64,000 nucleotides of DNA from Luteolibacter sp. Y139 (lineage in GTDB: Bacteria > Verrucomicrobiota > Verrucomicrobiia > Verrucomicrobiales > Akkermansiaceae): positions 62,001-126,000 of the forward strand of contig NZ_JBBUKT010000001.1 of the NCBI RefSeq assembly GCF_038066715.1. The letters are read 5' to 3'. Below are positions 26,124 through 34,611 of the stretch, piece after piece; the first letter of the stretch is position 1, and each line of letters opens with the position of its first letter. A program made the translations under genes and the position numbers. The notes under the pieces are model-generated. The model was not told where the DNA came from. It searched no databases and saw nothing but the letters and a program-made list of their open reading frames with translations.

Positions 26124-27359
26124 GTGCTATTCTCCCGCTGGCTGCAAACCCTCGACCAATCAAGCGACCGGATCGCTCTGATCGATGGAGCGGAGCACAT
26201 TACCTTTTCAGATCTCCACAAGCGCTTAACCCGGTTGCCGAAAGCGAACGGACCTGTGATCGCGCAAGGATCCGCCGTCGATATCGCGCTCGCCGCTTTG
26301 CGTGGTTGGCGCGATGGACAGCCGGTCCTCCCGTTGGAAAAAGGAGCTGCCATCCCGGAGCTACCCGCGTCATTTCCCGAAGGCACGGCGCACTTGAAGC
26401 TAACCCCGGGCATCGAAGGAAAACCCCGCGCCGTATTCTTTTCCGCGGAACAGATCGCAGCCGACGCCGACCGCCTCGCCGCAGCGATGCACCTGCACCA
26501 TGAGGTGCCGAACCTGGCCGCAGCATCGCTCACGCACTCCTACGGCTTCTCCAGCATCATCCTGCCCCTGCTGCTGCACGGCGTGCCAGTGCACGTCGTG
26601 GAAGTGCCCTTCCCGAAAATCATGGCTGATGCCATCGCGCAGCACGATGGCGTGGTGCTGCCGGGAGTCCCCTCGATGTGGAAGGCATGGCATCGCTCGG
26701 GGATCCTGCGCGAGGCCAAGATCGCGCTCGCCGTCTCAGCCGGCGCACCACTGTCGCTCGAACTGGAATGCTCGGTCTTCAACGACTGCGGCCTGAAGCT
26801 CCACAATTTCTACGGAGCCAGCGAATGTGGCGGGATCTCCTACGACACCAGCGAGACACCACGGGAAAGCGCCGCCGATCTCGGCACGCCCTTGCCCGGA
26901 GTCAGCGTGAAGGTTTGCGAGTCAGGGCGCTTCCTCATCGGGAGCACCTCGGTCGCACTCGGCTACGAGTCGAAACGCGAAAGCGAGATCCTCGGCAATG
27001 GCAGCTTTCTCACCCAGGACTTCGGACGCATTGAAGACGGACGCATGATGTTAGAAAGCAGCGGCGCGGAATCCATCAACGTCGCCGGCCGCAAGATCGG
27101 CCCGGCAAAAATCGAGGCCGCCCTCATGGCCAGCGGTCTGGTGATGAGAGCCCGCGCCTTCGGCGTCCCCAGCCACGATCCCGAGCGCGTCGAAGAAGTC
27201 ACCGCCATGGTGGAACTGAAATCCGGCACGCTCGAGCAACTCCGCCAGCGCATGACCGAAGTCCTCGCCGGCTGGGAAATGCCTCGCCATTGGGAGACGG
27301 CCGCGGACGATTCCCTGTGGACGCTTTCCCGCGCCGACCTTAAAAGGCGGCACTCATGA
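26124..27359 (+). CDS. degenerate acyl-activating (AMP-binding) enzyme
   Basis: Protein of 411 residues; GTG start. It keeps the later ANL-family motifs: FYGASECGGISYDTS (A5), GTPLPGV (A6-like) and GAESINVAGRKIGPAKIE (A8). But the N-terminal P-loop (SSGTTGxxKG) is replaced by LTPGIEGKPRAV, and at the end where SGKLKR would carry the catalytic Lys it reads SRADLKR. It may therefore be a transferase-like or carrier-binding relic rather than an adenylating enzyme. It is shorter than usual (~480-550). The lipoprotein gene follows with an ATGA overlap. The intact relative lies at 54.8 kb. Confidence 0.72.
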   Translation: MLFSRWLQTLDQSSDRIALIDGAEHITFSDLHKRLTRLPKANGPVIAQGSAVDIALAALRGWRDGQPVLPLEKGAAIPELPASFPEGTAHLKLTPGIEGKPRAVFFSAEQIAADADRLAAAMHLHHEVPNLAAASLTHSYGFSSIILPLLLHGVPVHVVEVPFPKIMADAIAQHDGVVLPGVPSMWKAWHRSGILREAKIALAVSAGAPLSLELECSVFNDCGLKLHNFYGASECGGISYDTSETPRESAADLGTPLPGVSVKVCESGRFLIGSTSVALGYESKRESEILGNGSFLTQDFGRIEDGRMMLESSGAESINVAGRKIGPAKIEAALMASGLVMRARAFGVPSHDPERVEEVTAMVELKSGTLEQLRQRMTEVLAGWEMPRHWETAADDSLWTLSRADLKRRHS

Positions 27360-28258
27360 TTCCCACATGGACTCGCCGGAACTGGATCGGATTGTCCGGC
27401 TTCGCCCTGCTCGGATGCCAAGAGCGCAAGGCACCAACTGCTACGAAGCCAACGCCAATCCCGGCCACACGGAAACTTTTCGCCGGCCCATTCTCCGTCA
27501 ATGTTCCCGATGACTGGGCCAAAACGGCCGTGATCAAGCAGGTGCCCATGCATCCGCTTTACACCGCGGAGGAGTGGAAGCAGACGCAAACGGACCAACA
27601 GTTCATTCTCAAGCCAAGCTATTACAACCGTCCGCTTCACTGGGCCATCCGCCTGCCAGCTGCCACGCCGAGCGGCATCCCCATCGAACCCGAGAACGCC
27701 GACGATGACTCGGAGGCAGCCCAGATCCTGATTCACAAGGCGGACGAGTGGGGATCAATCATGACGGACGGCACTGTAGGCCGGGAGAAGCCCGACAAAT
27801 CACTCGGCACTCTTCGGAAGCAGATCGATGAGGCCGCCACAGGCGATGGCGATGTGAGTTCGCCCGCCTTTGTGGATGGGAGCGCTGGCTTTCCGACCTT
27901 GAAGAAGCGCCTTGAGTTTGATGGAGGTCACGGAATTCGGACCGTCACGCAATGGTTGTTCGAAAACGACCTCATGAGAAAGGGACGCCTTCACTACCTT
28001 TTTGTCGGCATGTCGGACGACAACACCTGCCAAATCATCGCCACCTTCCCGATCACATTACCCGGCTTGCCGGATGACTCACCTGACGCCGAACACTTGG
28101 GCCGAAGCTCAAGGCGCGAGGAAGATCTCTCCCAAAACTTCGAAGCCTACTGCACCGAGGCCGAAGCGTGGCTTGCCACGCACGCCGCGGAGATTACTCC
28201 GGGCTTGCAGACCTTGGACGACATGATCCGAAGCCTCGTCGTCCGCCGCTGGGAGTGA
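27356..28258 (+). CDS. lipoprotein of unknown function
   Basis: Protein of 300 residues. Signal with lipobox GFALLGC (Cys at residue ~21), preceded by the RR-containing WTRRNWIG, then a Pro/Thr-rich linker. The mature domain contains LFAGPFSVNVPDDWAK, KPSYYNRPLHWAIRLP and QWLFENDLMRKGRLHYLFVG. It overlaps the ligase-like gene by ATGA, so they are co-translated. Codon use includes a few rare AT-ending choices. No family recognised; location is likely the periplasmic face of a membrane. Confidence 0.62.
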   Translation: MIPTWTRRNWIGLSGFALLGCQERKAPTATKPTPIPATRKLFAGPFSVNVPDDWAKTAVIKQVPMHPLYTAEEWKQTQTDQQFILKPSYYNRPLHWAIRLPAATPSGIPIEPENADDDSEAAQILIHKADEWGSIMTDGTVGREKPDKSLGTLRKQIDEAATGDGDVSSPAFVDGSAGFPTLKKRLEFDGGHGIRTVTQWLFENDLMRKGRLHYLFVGMSDDNTCQIIATFPITLPGLPDDSPDAEHLGRSSRREEDLSQNFEAYCTEAEAWLATHAAEITPGLQTLDDMIRSLVVRRWE

Positions 28259-28264
28259 AGCCGC

Positions 28265-28693
28265 TCAGGAAGCGCTCTCCTGCCCGCTGAGCATGATCTT
28301 CGCCGAGGCAAGCGGCCGGTCACCCACACTGACCTCACCCGACACTTGGATCATCCCACCAAGACGCCCCTCGACCTCGGCCTTCAGCGTCAACGTTTCC
28401 CCCGGCTTGGCCACTCCCAGAATCTTCGCCCCACGCACCCCGGTCAGCAGCAGATTCTCCAAAGGCGGAATCGCCGGATCACTCTGCGCCACCACCCCGC
28501 CGAGCTGCGCAATCGCCTCGATCAGGATCACCCCGGGCATCAGCGGATTCCCCGGAAAGTGCCCGGCGAGAAAGCCCTCGTCACCCCGCACTAGGTAGCT
28601 GGCAGTCGCGGATTTCCCCGGATCGAGCGTTTCGATCGCATCGACGAAGCGGAATTCCGGCCCGTGGGGCAGCGCAGCGAGAGGATCTTGCAT
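28265..28693 (-). CDS. FabZ-like 3-hydroxyacyl-ACP dehydratase
   Basis: Protein of 142 residues from the ATG at 28693 (MQDPLAALPHG). The hot-dog fold active site is GHFPGNPLMPGVILIEAIAQ (His and Glu, residues ~50-70), the FabZ signature. FabZ dehydrates 3-hydroxyacyl-ACP to the trans-2-enoyl form. It lies inside the block with the ketosynthase pair, the ligase-like gene and an acyltransferase, and is divergent from the latter; housekeeping fabZ usually sits in an lpxA/lpxD context, which is not seen here. A pathway-specific role is likely. Confidence 0.85.
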   Translation of the reverse strand: MQDPLAALPHGPEFRFVDAIETLDPGKSATASYLVRGDEGFLAGHFPGNPLMPGVILIEAIAQLGGVVAQSDPAIPPLENLLLTGVRGAKILGVAKPGETLTLKAEVEGRLGGMIQVSGEVSVGDRPLASAKIMLSGQESAS

Positions 28694-28809
28694 CGCTGCG
28701 ATCCATCCCCTCCCCAGCCGCCCTGACAAGCCCCGAGAGGCTCTAACACTACGGAAATTTCCATCGACCGTGTGGATTCAAACACGTTAGACTCGCCGCG
28801 CTGTTGTCC

Positions 28810-29646
28810 ATGCCCTCCTTGGAAAGCCAAACTCTCCCCCGGCCCGATTCCGCGGCCGCGCAAGCGCGCCGCTGGTGGCGCTGGCCATGGGAAATGGCGG
28901 CCACGCTCGGAGGCATCGCCTACTGGGGCATCTTCGGGCTGCTCTTCACCGCGATCTCGATTCCCCTGATCATCCTGCTCCCCTGCGCCACCGCGAAAAA
29001 GCTCGGCCGCAGCATGCTGCACCGGGCCTTCCGGGTTTTCGTGGCCTACCTGCGGGCCACCGATCTGGTCTACGCCGACTTGAGCTCGCTCGATGCCCTG
29101 GAGGAGGAAAAGCAGCCCGTCATCATCGCGCCGAACCACACCTCCCTGTGGGACGCCGTCTTTGTGATTTCCAAGCTCCCGCAGCCGATCTGCATCATGA
29201 AGGAGGCGATCCTGAAGAATCCCTTCCTCGGCGGCGGCGCCCGGCTGGCCGGCTACATCCCCAATGGATCCTCCTCCCGGATGGTGAAAGACGCTGCCGG
29301 GGCGCTCCAGAAGGGCGGGCAGCTCCTCCTTTTCCCCGAGGGCACCCGCACCCGCCGCGAAGCCCGCTGGATCAATCCCCTGCGCGGCGGCTGCGCCCTG
29401 ATCGCCCGGAAAGCCGGCGTCGCCGTCCGCCCGGTTTTCATCCGCAGCAATACCCGCTTCCTCGAAAAAGGCTGGCCGCTCTGGCAAAAGCCGGAATTCC
29501 CCATCCGCATCAGCATTGAGCTCGGCGAACCGGTCCTGCCGGGGGAAAACGAGACCGCACACGAGTTCACCAAGCGGCTCGAGGGGATCTACGAGCAGAA
29601 TCTTTCCCGCGCCCACAAGCTGCGGCGGCAGGTGGAAGCGGGCTGA
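28810..29646 (+). CDS. lysophospholipid/acyl acyltransferase (PlsC-like, LPLAT)
   Basis: Protein of 278 residues from the ATG at 28810 (a TTG two codons upstream is possible). Hydrophobic N-terminal segment AYWGIFGLLFTAISIPLIILL, then the acyltransferase motifs NHTSLWD (HX4D, ~110) and FPEGTRTRREA (~175). It transfers an acyl chain from ACP or CoA to a lipid or glycolipid. The first LPLAT at 280 belongs to the phospholipid operon, so this second one may attach a special acyl or polyene chain. No domain beyond LPLAT is seen. Confidence 0.85.
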   Translation: MPSLESQTLPRPDSAAAQARRWWRWPWEMAATLGGIAYWGIFGLLFTAISIPLIILLPCATAKKLGRSMLHRAFRVFVAYLRATDLVYADLSSLDALEEEKQPVIIAPNHTSLWDAVFVISKLPQPICIMKEAILKNPFLGGGARLAGYIPNGSSSRMVKDAAGALQKGGQLLLFPEGTRTRREARWINPLRGGCALIARKAGVAVRPVFIRSNTRFLEKGWPLWQKPEFPIRISIELGEPVLPGENETAHEFTKRLEGIYEQNLSRAHKLRRQVEAG

Positions 29647-29750
29647 CGCGGAAGGAATTCCGAATTCCGCTTGTGACGCGGGTCCGCCCTCCCCTACGTT
29701 CCGCCCGCCGCGCGGGAAGCCCTCCTACCTTTTGCGGCAGTATCGCGCCC

Positions 29751-30890
29751 ATGAAAGCCATTCTTGCCCTGGAAGACGGCCGCCTTTTCGAAGGCCGTGC
29801 CTTCGGAGCCTCCGGAACGACCACCGGGGAAATCTGCTTTAATACCTCGATGACGGGCTACCAGGAGGTCATCACCGACCCCTCCTACCGCGGTCAAATC
29901 GTCTCGATGACCTACCCGCAGATCGGAAACTACGGGATCAATCCGGAAGACGCCGAGTCGTCCGCTCCACACGTCCGCGGCTTCGTGATCGGCGAACTTT
30001 CGCCCGTCGCCTCGAACTGGCGCTCGCGGATGACCCTGCCCGACTACTTCTCGGAGCACGGTGTGCTGGGCATCGAGCACGTCGACACCCGCGCCCTGAC
30101 CAAGCACCTGCGCTCCCGCGGTGCCATGCGCGCCTGCCTGACCACCCAGCTTTCCAGCGAGGAAGCCATCTCCACCGCCCGGAAGTCCCCTTCCATGGAA
30201 GGCATGGACTACGTGCAGGAAGTCTCCACCCCGAGCGATTACCTCTGGGATTCCGAGTCACGTCGCTTCACCCTGCCGAATGCCCTGACCGGCCATCTCG
30301 ACACCTACTTCGAGCTGCCCCCGATCAAGCATCGCATCGTCGCCTTCGACTTCGGCATCAAGTGGAACATCCTCCGCCGCCTGCGCCAGGCCGGCTTCGA
30401 GGTGGACGTGGTGAATTCCCGCACCACCGCCGAAGCGGTCCTGGCCAAAAACCCGGACGGCATCTTCCTCTCGAACGGCCCGGGCGACCCGGCCGCCCTC
30501 GGCTACATCCACGAGGAAATCAAGAAGCTCATCGGCAAGAAGCCCGTCTTCGGCATCTGCCTCGGCAATCAGATCCTCGGCCACGTCTTCGGCGGCAAGA
30601 CCTACAAGCTGAAGTTCGGCCACCGCGGTGGCAACCAGCCGGTCAAGGACCTGCGCAGCGGACGGATCTCCATCACCTCGCAGAACCACGGCTTCGCCGT
30701 CGATCCCGACTCGCTGCCGTCGAACGCGGAAGTCACTCACATCAATCTGAACGACGACACCGTCGAAGGCATCCGCCACAAGGACATGCCCGTGTTCTCC
30801 GTCCAGTATCACCCGGAAGCCGCCCCCGGCCCGCACGACGCGACCTACTTCTTCGAAGAATTCGCCTCCCTCATCGACTCCACCAAATAG
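29751..30890 (+). CDS. carA: carbamoyl-phosphate synthase small subunit (glutaminase)
   Basis: Protein of 379 residues. N-terminal CarA domain: TSMTGYQEVITDPSY and YPQIGNYGINPED. C-terminal class I glutaminase: FLSNGPGDPA, the nucleophile in GICLGNQILG (Cys, with Asn where His is common), and VQYHPEA with the His/Glu of the triad. It gives ammonia from glutamine to CarB for arginine and pyrimidine synthesis. Start MKAILALEDG at 29751 rather than the upstream in-frame codons, which are not conserved. carB is not in the window. purA follows 44 bases later. Confidence 0.95.
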   Translation: MKAILALEDGRLFEGRAFGASGTTTGEICFNTSMTGYQEVITDPSYRGQIVSMTYPQIGNYGINPEDAESSAPHVRGFVIGELSPVASNWRSRMTLPDYFSEHGVLGIEHVDTRALTKHLRSRGAMRACLTTQLSSEEAISTARKSPSMEGMDYVQEVSTPSDYLWDSESRRFTLPNALTGHLDTYFELPPIKHRIVAFDFGIKWNILRRLRQAGFEVDVVNSRTTAEAVLAKNPDGIFLSNGPGDPAALGYIHEEIKKLIGKKPVFGICLGNQILGHVFGGKTYKLKFGHRGGNQPVKDLRSGRISITSQNHGFAVDPDSLPSNAEVTHINLNDDTVEGIRHKDMPVFSVQYHPEAAPGPHDATYFFEEFASLIDSTK

Positions 30891-30899
30891 CTTCTACCA

Positions 30900-30927
30900 C
30901 TGATCACCGATCACTGATCACTGATCA
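30900..30927. repeat. four-copy heptamer tandem repeat between carA and purA
   Basis: CTGATCA-CCGATCA-CTGATCA-CTGATCA: a 7-base unit in four copies, one base changed in the second. It lies 7 bases before the purA ATG, in the position expected for a ribosome binding site; no AGGAGG-like sequence is seen there. Confidence 0.6.
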
Positions 30928-30934
30928 CTTCCGA

Positions 30935-32203
30935 ATGAACACCATCGTCACCGGTCTCCAGTGGGGAGACGAAGGCAAAGGCAAGATCGTCGATTACCTC
31001 ACCGAGTCCGCTGACGTCGTCGTCCGCGGCCAAGGCGGCAACAATGCCGGCCACACGGTCATCGCCCGTGGCACGAAGTACATCCTGCACCTGCTCCCCT
31101 CCGGCATCCTCTGGGACGGCAAGATCAACATCATCGGCAACGGCGTCGTCGTCGACCCGGTCGGCCTTGTCGCGGAAATCGAGCGCGTCGAAGGCCAGGG
31201 CGTCTCCATCACCCCGGACAAGCTCCTCATTTCCGACCGCGCACACGTCGTGCTTCCGCTGCACAAGGAACTCGATGCCGCCCGCGAAGCCGCCCTCGGC
31301 GATCGCAAGATCGGCACCACCAAGCGCGGCATCGGCCCGGCCTATGCCGACAAGATCAACCGCAACGGACTGCGCATCGCCGACCTGCTCGATGAGGCTT
31401 ACTTCCGCGAAATGGTCGCGCACCGCACCGCCGACGCGAACGAGGTGCTCGCCAAGTTCGGCCTGCCCACCTTCAACGCCGAGGAACAAGCCGACGAAGT
31501 GCTCGCCGCCTTCGCCCGCCTGAAGCCACACGTGAGCAATACCATTCCGGTGCTCCACAAGGCGTGGAAGGCAGGAAAGATCATCCTCTTCGAAGGTGCC
31601 CAGGGCTCGCTGCTCGATATCGACTTCGGCACCTATCCCTTCGTCACCTCGTCGAATACCACCTCCGGCGGCTCCTGCACCGGCACCGGCCTCCCGCCGA
31701 CATCGATCCAGCAGGTCATCGGCGTCTGCAAGGCCTACACAACTCGAGTCGGTTCCGGTCCCTTCCCGACCGCCGATGAAGGCTTGTCGCAGTATCTGCA
31801 CGATCTTGGCCGCGAATTCGGCGCCACCACCGGCCGCCCGCGCGGTTGCGGCTGGCTGGATGCCGTCCTGCTCCGCCACGGCTGCATGGTCAATGGCGCC
31901 ACCGGCCTCGCGGTCACCAACCTCGACGGCCTCGACAACTACGCCACGCTCCAGATCTGCACCGGCTACGACATCGATGGCATCATCCACGAGCTCCCGC
32001 CGGCCGATCGCCACGCCTGGGACCGCGCCGTGGCCGTTTACGAAGAGCTTCCCGGCTGGCAGCAGGACACCACCGCCTGCACCGATTTCATCGACCTGCC
32101 GGCAAACGCGAAGGCCTACCTCAAGCGCCTCAGCGAACTCTGCGACACGCCCGTGAAATTCGTCGGCGTCGGCCCGGACCGTGCTCAAACGTTAGTCGTC
32201 TGA
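30935..32203 (+). CDS. purA: adenylosuccinate synthetase
   Basis: Protein of 422 residues. N-terminal GLQWGDEGKGKIVDYL and GNNAGHTV (IMP/GTP site), GTTKRGIGPAY, FEGAQGSLLDIDFGTYP, and GRPRGCGWLDAV are the full PurA signature. It makes adenylosuccinate from IMP, aspartate and GTP, the first committed AMP step. It follows carA closely; both are nucleotide genes, so co-expression is plausible. The heptamer repeat in its 5' leader is unusual. Confidence 0.96.
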   Translation: MNTIVTGLQWGDEGKGKIVDYLTESADVVVRGQGGNNAGHTVIARGTKYILHLLPSGILWDGKINIIGNGVVVDPVGLVAEIERVEGQGVSITPDKLLISDRAHVVLPLHKELDAAREAALGDRKIGTTKRGIGPAYADKINRNGLRIADLLDEAYFREMVAHRTADANEVLAKFGLPTFNAEEQADEVLAAFARLKPHVSNTIPVLHKAWKAGKIILFEGAQGSLLDIDFGTYPFVTSSNTTSGGSCTGTGLPPTSIQQVIGVCKAYTTRVGSGPFPTADEGLSQYLHDLGREFGATTGRPRGCGWLDAVLLRHGCMVNGATGLAVTNLDGLDNYATLQICTGYDIDGIIHELPPADRHAWDRAVAVYEELPGWQQDTTACTDFIDLPANAKAYLKRLSELCDTPVKFVGVGPDRAQTLVV

Positions 32204-32258
32204 AATTCACTACCGCTTCATGCAATCCGCGTCCCCCCTCCCTAGCTTCGGCCGCGAC

Positions 32259-32966
32259 ATGAATGACTCCTCCATTCCCCGGCACATTGCCATCATCATG
32301 GATGGCAATGGTCGCTGGGCGAAAGAGCGAGGCAAGCCCCGCATCTCCGGCCACCGCGCCGGCGCCGAGTCCGTGCGCGAATGTGTGGAAGGCTGCAAGC
32401 AACTCGGCGTCGAGTATCTCACACTCTACGCCTTCTCCTCCGAGAACTGGAATCGCCCCGCCGCCGAAATCACGGCGCTGATGGCGTTGCTAGAGCGCTT
32501 CCTCGAAGAAAAGGCCGGGGAGCTGATGAAGCAAAACGTCAAGCTGACCGCCATCGGCCACCTTGAGCGCTTGCCGGATCGCACTCGCCGCAAGCTCAAC
32601 AAGGCAATCGAGCGCACCTCGGGAAACACCTCGCTGACTCTCATTCTCGCGCTCTCCTACGGTGCCCGCGAAGAAATTGTCGAAGCCGCCCGCTCCCTGG
32701 CCGTCGACGCCGCCGCGGGAAAAATCGACCCCGCACAGATCGACAACGCCACCTTCGCCTCGCGGCTCTACACTGCGGACATCCCGGACCCGGACCTCCT
32801 GATCCGCACCTCCGGCGAGCTGCGCGTTTCGAATTTCCTGCTCTGGCAGATCAGCTACGCGGAGATCGTCATCTTCAAGAAATTCTGGCCCGACTTCCAT
32901 CAGGCCGATCTCAATGAAGCGGTGCAGGAATACGCCCGCCGCCACCGCCGCTTCGGCGGACTCTGA
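32259..32966 (+). CDS. uppS: undecaprenyl diphosphate synthase (cis-prenyltransferase)
   Basis: Protein of 235 residues from the ATG at 32259 (MNDSSIPRHIAIIMDGNGRW); an in-frame ATG at 32220 adds 13 residues. Motifs: IAIIMDGNGRWAK (catalytic Asp and Gly-Asn), GHRAGAESVRE, YLTLYAFSSENWNRP, and DLLIRTSGELRVSNFLLWQ with the later Arg and Ser residues. It makes C55 undecaprenyl diphosphate, the cell-wall lipid carrier. In many bacteria it precedes cdsA; here cdsA is 30 kb away. Confidence 0.95.
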   Translation: MNDSSIPRHIAIIMDGNGRWAKERGKPRISGHRAGAESVRECVEGCKQLGVEYLTLYAFSSENWNRPAAEITALMALLERFLEEKAGELMKQNVKLTAIGHLERLPDRTRRKLNKAIERTSGNTSLTLILALSYGAREEIVEAARSLAVDAAAGKIDPAQIDNATFASRLYTADIPDPDLLIRTSGELRVSNFLLWQISYAEIVIFKKFWPDFHQADLNEAVQEYARRHRRFGGL

Positions 32967-33043
32967 GACTCGCGCGGCCATTTGGGTCATCCGTGAAATT
33001 TCCTGTCTGATTTCGGGACGGGCTTCACAGATGATTTCATACG

Positions 33044-34606
33044 ATGTCCGAAGTGTCCGATGCCGAGCTGCTCTCGAAGTGGCTGAAGCACCAATCCGAA
33101 GAAGCGTTCCGCGCGCTGACGGCGAGGTATGCCGGACTCGTTTTCATGGCCGCACGGCAGACCTGCCGGAATGAGGCGCTGGCAGCGGACGCAGCCCAGC
33201 TGACCTTCATCACCCTCGCCCGCAAGGGAGCTTCCTTGTCAGGCAGAGCCACCCTCGCAGGCTGGCTGCACCGGACGGCCGTCTTCCACTCCAGGAACGC
33301 CCTTCAATCGCAGCGGAGTGAATCACGGAAGCGGGACGAATTTGAAACCCACTTCCGGAGCATGACACCCGATCCCTCTGGAGAGACATGGGAAGAAATC
33401 GAACCCCTGCTCGCCGAAGCACTCGATGCACTGCCGGGCAAGGACCGCGATGCGCTTTTGCTCCGCTACTATCGGCGGCTGAGCCTGAAAGAGATTGCCG
33501 AAGTCCAGACGATCAGCGCCGCCGCCGCGCAGAAACGGGTGGACCGGGCGATTGAACGGCTACGACGCCAATTTACCCTTCGCGGATGCGTGGCGGGCAG
33601 TGGCTTGGGCGCGGCCCTTGCACACGGCCTGGGCGGCATCCCCTCCGTTCCATCGGCCACCGTCGCGTCATTGACGAAACAGTCGATCGCCGCCGCTGCG
33701 TCCGCGGCAATGCCTTCGCTTCTGAGTCTTCTCCTTTCTCTCTTCGCCATGAAAAAAGCCCTCGTGATCCTGTCGGCAATTCTTCTCCTCGCAGTGGTCG
33801 GAACTTTGGCGCTCCGGGCAAAACCGGCGACTCCCCCTTCAACACCGGTCAACATCGCGAGCCAACCTGCGAGTGACGCCAGATCTCGCCTGCGCCCGGT
33901 CGGCGTCGACGCTCAAGCCGCCAATCCAGCCGCCGCCGAACAGGAGCGGTTGAAGAAACTCTATGGGGAAGAGCAGTGGCGCGTCTCGACCCGGACCGCG
34001 GAAGATGTCGTGGCATGCGTGCAAGCGATCCGCAGCATGGTCGACCCCCAGCTCTCCAAGTTGAAGCCTGACGAAAGCTTGGGAAGCATGGCCCTCATGA
34101 AAATCACCGGGCCGGATGCCCTTCCTCCCGACAAATTGGCGGAGGTACAGCAGCTCTCTCTCGATTACACGAAGCGGAGGTGGGAGGAATCACGACAAGC
34201 CTTGGACCGCTTCAATCGCGCCCCAGCTCCGTTGCTGGAACTGCTCCTCGCATCGGATGCGTGTGCCTCCGGCAAGATGTCGCTGGAAGACTATGAGAAG
34301 CTGCGCAACGGCAACCCTGACTTCGAAGCAGTGGCGATTCCCGTCGACCTCGTAAACCGGAACATCAACGCCGACTTTGGACAACCACTCAAGGATCCCG
34401 CTTTCGTTGAGGCTCTTGGAAGTCACCTCAACGAGCTCGGGCGAACCCGGCTGGACGAGATCGCCCGGGAACGTGCTTCTGCCAAACCCGTATCCACCTC
34501 GACCTTCGACCTCCTGCCACCCACCCGTTTGGAAAACCTCGCCGCGCAGGCAAAAGGTGCCCGGCAGATCATCGAGTCGCTCGTGGAGTCAGGGGAGATG
34601 AAGTAG
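33044..34606 (+). CDS. ECF sigma factor fused to a membrane-anchored extracytoplasmic domain
   Basis: Protein of 520 residues. Region 2 lies at ~1-75 (DAELLSKWLKHQSEEAFRAL; DAAQLTFITLARKG), region 4 at ~120-170 (LDALPGKDRDALLLRYYRR; LSLKEIAEVQTISAAAAQKR). A low-complexity Ala/Ser-rich linker leads to a hydrophobic helix KKALVILSAILLLAVVGTLAL (~237-257), and then ~260 residues of charged sequence follow without family resemblance. This puts the DNA-binding part in the cytoplasm and the tail outside, so the protein could sense an envelope signal directly. An in-frame ATG at codon 236 (33749) starts a signal-peptide-like stretch, so a second, separate product is also possible. Confidence 0.72.
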   Translation: MSEVSDAELLSKWLKHQSEEAFRALTARYAGLVFMAARQTCRNEALAADAAQLTFITLARKGASLSGRATLAGWLHRTAVFHSRNALQSQRSESRKRDEFETHFRSMTPDPSGETWEEIEPLLAEALDALPGKDRDALLLRYYRRLSLKEIAEVQTISAAAAQKRVDRAIERLRRQFTLRGCVAGSGLGAALAHGLGGIPSVPSATVASLTKQSIAAAASAAMPSLLSLLLSLFAMKKALVILSAILLLAVVGTLALRAKPATPPSTPVNIASQPASDARSRLRPVGVDAQAANPAAAEQERLKKLYGEEQWRVSTRTAEDVVACVQAIRSMVDPQLSKLKPDESLGSMALMKITGPDALPPDKLAEVQQLSLDYTKRRWEESRQALDRFNRAPAPLLELLLASDACASGKMSLEDYEKLRNGNPDFEAVAIPVDLVNRNINADFGQPLKDPAFVEALGSHLNELGRTRLDEIARERASAKPVSTSTFDLLPPTRLENLAAQAKGARQIIESLVESGEMK

Positions 34607-34611
34607 CCCTG

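Noticed and set aside
30911-32188. Open frame (425 codons) opposite purA
   Set aside because: Antisense of a full PurA signature; no independent support.
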